64,000 nt of DNA. Source: Heterocephalus glaber. Its lineage: Eukaryota > Chordata > Mammalia > Rodentia > Bathyergidae. The stretch lies in the NCBI RefSeq assembly GCF_000247695.1, contig NW_004624747.1:10126767-10190766 (forward strand), written 5' to 3'. A program made the translations under genes and the position numbers. Below the pieces are notes generated by a model. The model saw only the letters and a list, made by a program, of their open reading frames with translations, was not told the DNA's origin and made no database searches. Positions 60,331 through 64,000 of the stretch are shown here, in pieces; the first letter of the stretch is position 1, and every line of letters starts with the position of its first letter.

Positions 60331-61119
60331 CACAAGACAGATGCTTCACTGTACACTGAGGGTCCTCAGTGAATAAAAATACTTATAACTTCTGAGCAGA
60401 CTGCACCCACTGAGTAACTCACCACAGCCCAGGGGCTCTGTAGAGCTGAGCACTAACTGTGGCCATGACCAGATGGCCCTCAGGGAGCAGGGTTTCTCTC
60501 TCACTCAGCTGAGCCCTACAAAGTGCCCAGCCACACAAGAGTACCAGAGATGGGGTGAGCTAAGCCAAGTACCAGGTTAGGGACATCTGAAAGGAGTCTG
60601 AGCCATAAACTCATACCAGGGTAAAACTGGGGCCAGCCCCAGGTCACTAAAGGAACCAGGAGAGCCCCAGCTTCCTTGAGCTCGCTGGTACCACAGGATG
60701 AGCCCATGCCTCCCATTCCTCTCACTGTTTCTTAGGAGAAAAGCAGCACAGCAGGGCTTAGAGGTCACCCATCCTTGGCTAAGGCCCTGGAAAGGACCAG
60801 GTAAGAGTTTGCAAAGAGAAAACTGGTCTTCAGTGTTCTGCACAGAACACAGATATGCTCTAGCGGAGGGGAAGGGAGAGTGCCAGCTTTTCTCCTGGAC
60901 TTGCACCTGAGGGTAGGGTGGCACCAGGCAGAGGCCTGGGGTGAGGGGACCAGGGACTGGACATGCACCCTCTCCTCAGATCCAACAGAAGTATCTTGGC
61001 TCAGTAATTAGCATTTGCAAGCAGATTCCAGAGACTCCCTAAGTTCCAGTTTACCCAGCAGCCACTTTCCAAACACTACTGCAGTAAATGAGCCATTGAG
61101 GGTCAGGCATATCACTCAC

Positions 61120-61271
61120 TTTTCTGAAGCTTTGGGTGTATTCTTCTCCTCGCCCCTGGCAAAGGGTCCTTCTGCAGCCTCCTTCATAAAGTTGACCAGG
61201 ACCTCTGCACTAACACCAGAATCAGGTTTCCCCAGGAGCTTCAGGATGGAAGCATGGAGCCGGAAGTATAC
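61120..61271 (-). CDS. CABIN1: CABIN1 internal coding exon (first of six in the window)
   Basis: This 152-bp exon encodes 50 codons plus two bases, beginning [17 protein letters not shown] and ending NTPKASE. I recognise it as calcineurin-binding protein 1 (cain), a large nuclear scaffold that binds and inhibits calcineurin, represses MEF2 and p53 targets, and belongs to the HIRA/UBN1/ASF1a histone H3.3 chaperone complex. On the minus strand it follows an acceptor ending TTCTAG and is followed by the strong donor GTGAGT. It starts in phase 0 and ends with AA, which the first G of the next exon completes to Lys. The start looks helical (the end of the TPR-rich region) and the rest is charged linker. 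The preceding exon is not in the remaining 2.7 kb. No frameshift or stop is seen. Confidence 0.96.
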
Positions 61272-61439
61272 CTAGAATGACACCTCTCATGTGAGCAGCC
61301 TTCCCAATGCTAAGATTCATTCCACAGGCTAGGCAGCCACACTGGAAACAGGCTCTTGTCCAGGACACAAGGTACCACTCTACCTGGTTTTGTCAGCTTT
61401 TAAGTCAGCGAACCTATAACTAATTAAAAATGAGCTCTG

Positions 61440-61474
61440 TTTCAATCCCCGGTACAAAAAAATAAAAAATAAAT
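61440..61474 (+). repeat. 5'-truncated young tRNA-derived SINE
   Basis: Only TTTCAATCCCCGGTACAAAA and its A-rich tail are present, flanked by GAGCTCTG / AAGCTCTG. It looks like an insertion of the 3' end only. Confidence 0.65.
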
Positions 61475-61834
61475 AAGCTCTGAAAATTAAAATAGATACT
61501 GGCAGCATTCCAGATTAAAAGTTTACCCAGTGACCCAGGCACATGGTGGTAATATAGTAAAGGTAATAACCCCCTCAGGTCTGTTTACTGCCTCCCACCA
61601 TGGCATCACTGCCATCTTTGTGCCCATCTCTTGACATAGAAGGAAACTGAGCCTCTACGTCTGTTTCTACACTGGACTGTGGATGCCTTGAGGCAAGGAC
61701 CAAACAAGATGTCTAACTGTAAGCCATTCCCTGGGAAGAGCCAAGCACCCACAGGTCTCAACAACCTTTGCTCATGTATGCAGGGTAGGTAAGCAGGCAG
61801 AACACTACATTGGAGAGGGCACTGTGCTTTCCGC

Positions 61835-61920
61835 CACATTCCTCAATTTACAAATGGGTGAAGTTAGGTGCCCCAAGTCCCACAGTCAAGGAAGCCAGAG
61901 GCCATGTTAAACCCATGTCT
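61835..61920 (-). repeat. MIR fragment, antisense
   Basis: CCTCAATTTACAAATGGGTG, CCCAAGTCCCACAGTCAAGG and GCCAGAGGCCATGTTAAACC. Confidence 0.5.
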
Positions 61921-62353
61921 GTCCTGTCTCCTTTCCTTTACTGCTTCCATGCAATAGAGGCACTTTCACAGACAGCTTAACCCAAGTCTTCCTGTCCAGA
62001 TGTCGGTGTGATATGGTTCTCACCTGTAGCACTCCTATGAAGGATATGATGGGTGGCGCAAAGGACAAAAACTGCTAGCACCTCAGACCCCGACTAGTAG
62101 GCCTCCCCTTACCCTAGAAATGGTTCTCACCCAAGAGACACACCTACTGCTCCAGACCTGGACAACACTCTAAGGGGGCATCCTGGACAGAGGGGGCTCA
62201 CACTCAGAACCCTCCATGATCTCCAGAGTAAATGGCAGAGCAATTCCATTTTCAGATCCAAGAAACCATCCACACATACCTTGGAGGACAAACTTGTGGG
62301 CCAGCAAAGTGTTCAACTGGAAGAGTTCATCCAAGTGGCAGGTAAAGGATTTT

Positions 62354-62433
62354 TTTTTTTTGTACTGGGGATCAAACTCAGGACCTTGTGCTTGCAAGGC
62401 AGGTGGAAGCACCACTGAGCTAAATCCCTGGCC
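62354..62433 (-). repeat. Young tRNA-derived SINE with 15-bp target-site duplication
   Basis: Antisense copy with TACTGGGGATCAAACTCAGG and CACTGAGCTAAATCCCTGGC. CAGGTAAAGGATTTT flanks it at 62339-62353 and 62434-62448. Confidence 0.93.
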
Positions 62434-63407
62434 CAGGTAAAGGATTTTAAATAAAGGCTCCACATCACAGGAAGGAGGGTATTTCACTTTCACCAGGGCA
62501 AGGTTAAGGTTTTCTGGGAAATGCCATTTTAAAAACTCAATGTACACACATACCAGCTGACTCAAAGTTACATGACTGCACTGGCTGTCCAGAACAGAAT
62601 GCCGTTGAAATAAATGCTGTGCACCTGCATTCCTTCAAGCCAGTGCAGTGAGCCAAAGAGGGTGGGCCACGTTCTGAGGCTTCGTTTTCTCATCTGGAAG
62701 CCTCCCTGAGGTCACCATACTGCCTGCTCACTGGCTCTACTAGGCAGCAGCAGAGGCCAAAACCCGAAAAAAAAAAAAAAAAAACCACAGAAGAAAAACA
62801 GAGTTGATGTCATCTGAGGGCTGGGACACCTCTGACCATGCACAGGATCAGTGCTGCCCAGAGATGCCACATGTCAGCCACAGGCTCAGTGGGATCTGTT
62901 GCAGTCCTCTCCTCTCCTGCTAGTACCTTAAAATGTCACATCTCTTCTAGGTCCCTCAGTATTATACTTTGGAGGAAAAGCAGAGTTCTTTCAAAGTACA
63001 CAGTGCCAAGTGAATGACACAAAAGAACTGTGACAAGGAATGACTTGACACCACATCATCTGATAGGAAACAGTACTTCCATACCTCTCAGTGGACCCCA
63101 CATTCTGGCCCCAAAATGGCCACTATAATCCGGTTGGCAGGATTTATTTTTTAAAAGGCAAATTTTTAAATCAAGGCTTTTTTTTGTGCACAATATTGGC
63201 AAATATTGAAAAGAGGTTCCTAGCATGGTTAGAGGAAAACAGACACAATTATCCATCACTATAACCTTTCAGGGGCAATGGACAGAATGTTAAATGACCC
63301 AGCACCTTTGAACAGTAGGCCTTCAGACACATGCACTGCCTGTGCCCTGTCACGCCAAGCAGTGGAGAGGAAGCCAAACCCATACCCATCAAGAAGGGGC
63401 TATGCAG

Positions 63408-63492
63408 GGCCAGGCATTTAGCTCAGTGGCACCGCGCTTCCTTCACAAGTGCAAGGTCCTGAGTTCGATCCCCGGTACCAAAAAAAGTGTGT
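63408..63492 (+). repeat. Young tRNA-derived SINE
   Basis: GGCCAGGCATTTAGCTCAGT, GGCACCGCGCTTCCTTCACA and GAGTTCGATCCCCGGTACCA with an A run. The B box is intact. Loose flanking repeats GGGGCTATGCAG / GGGGTGCTGTGCAG. Confidence 0.92.
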
Positions 63493-63621
63493 GGGGGTGC
63501 TGTGCAGATAAATAAACATGCCCAACCCAGCCACTGGGCACTAGGATACACCTTCTACTATATCTTGTCCAATGACAAGGCAAGCTCCAGAGTCATAAGA
63601 AAATGTTACTTAATACCTTTA

Positions 63622-63768
63622 TTTTTTTTGAGACAGAGTCTTGCTATGCAGTTCACGCTGCTCTTGAACTCATTATGTAACCCAGTCTGGCCTCAAAATT
63701 GCAGTGATCCTCCTGCCTCAGCCTCCCAAGTGCTGGGATTATAGGCACGTGCCACCATGCCTGACAGT
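63622..63768 (-). repeat. B1-like SINE
   Basis: Antisense copy GAGACAGAGTCTTGCTATGC, GCTCTTGAACTCATTATGTA, GCCTCCCAAGTGCTGGGATT. Confidence 0.88.
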
Positions 63769-64000
63769 GTCTACATATTAACAGAAAAAAAAAAAATCTG
63801 CACATATAGGAGCATATCGAAACTGCTATAGGGATTACTTGGGTAGGGAACACTAAGATGACAGGGACTCTCACATTTTATACTCTTCTGAATTGAATTT
63901 TTTAAAAACATGTTAATTTTATAATCAGGAAAAATATGTAAGGTATAAAAAAGGATAAGGAAGCAGTGGATTCTGCCTAAACTCCACAAGCTTGCTGGGG

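Larger units (their letters stand above)
59379..61119 (-). other. CABIN1: CABIN1 intron, 1.7 kb
   Basis: Intron between the first two exons of the window, with donor GTGAGTGA and acceptor CTGTTCCCACAG. The middle is occupied by an L1 3'-end fragment and a decayed B1-ID SINE. The rest is unremarkable. Confidence 0.9.
61272..64000 (-). other. CABIN1: CABIN1 intron, 3' part of the upstream intron
   Basis: Sequence upstream of the first exon in the window. I looked for the preceding CABIN1 exon and did not find it, so it should lie beyond 64000. The stretch contains three copies of the young tRNA-derived SINE (one truncated), one B1 and MIR remains. Confidence 0.85.

Noticed and set aside
62170..62565. 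131-codon minus-strand frame near the upstream edge, examined as a missing CABIN1 exon
   Set aside because: It does not resemble CABIN1, it reads through a recently inserted SINE, and no suitable splice sites bracket it.
1..64000. CRISPR arrays, prophage, insertion sequences, operons, or a retroviral provirus
   Set aside because: None is present. The gene structure and repeats are vertebrate, and no paired long terminal repeats or retroviral coding blocks were seen.

Overview
The window is mammalian nuclear DNA, almost certainly from a non-murid rodent. It holds short exons with GT/AG splice sites separated by introns of up to ~30 kb. It also carries many 7SL-derived B1-like SINEs, B1 units joined to a tRNA-derived ID-like unit, a second younger tRNA-derived SINE lineage, and old MIR and L1 remains. 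The SINE mix fits Castorimorpha (beaver or kangaroo-rat relatives) better than mouse, rat or human. That placement is an inference from repeat style.

One protein-coding gene is recognised: CABIN1 (calcineurin-binding protein 1, also called cain), on the minus strand. Six consecutive internal coding exons are present. In transcription order they are 61271-61120, 59378-59200, 44184-44002, 42434-42103, 30030-29917 and 266-103. All reading phases join exactly (0/2, 2/1, 1/1, 1/0, 0/0, 0/2), giving about 375 uninterrupted residues from the middle and C-terminal half of the protein. The gene's 5' part lies beyond position 64000 and its 3' part lies left of position 1. I see no second protein-coding gene.

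Layout: 1-102, start of an intron. 103-266, exon. 267-29916, a 29.7-kb intron with a GC/CpG-rich island near 9.7-11.1 kb, a nested SINE stack at 20.5-21.0 kb, a polypurine tract near 17.9 kb and a diverged local duplication at 14.8/16.0 kb. 29917-30030, exon. 30031-42102, intron with two microsatellites. 42103-42434, exon. 44002-44184, exon. 44185-59199, a 15-kb intron with an old half-L1-type element riddled with SINEs (45.1-47.6 kb). 59200-59378 and 61120-61271, exons. 61272-64000, upstream intron.

No wholly new system is evident. The most interesting candidate is the intronic CpG island. It could be an internal promoter, and it contains an ATG placed exactly at a splice donor that would join in frame to the exon at 266. 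The result would be an N-terminally shortened CABIN1 carrying only the C-terminal region. The island also contains a perfect MEF2 site, and MEF2 is a factor CABIN1 represses. This is a hypothesis from sequence only.
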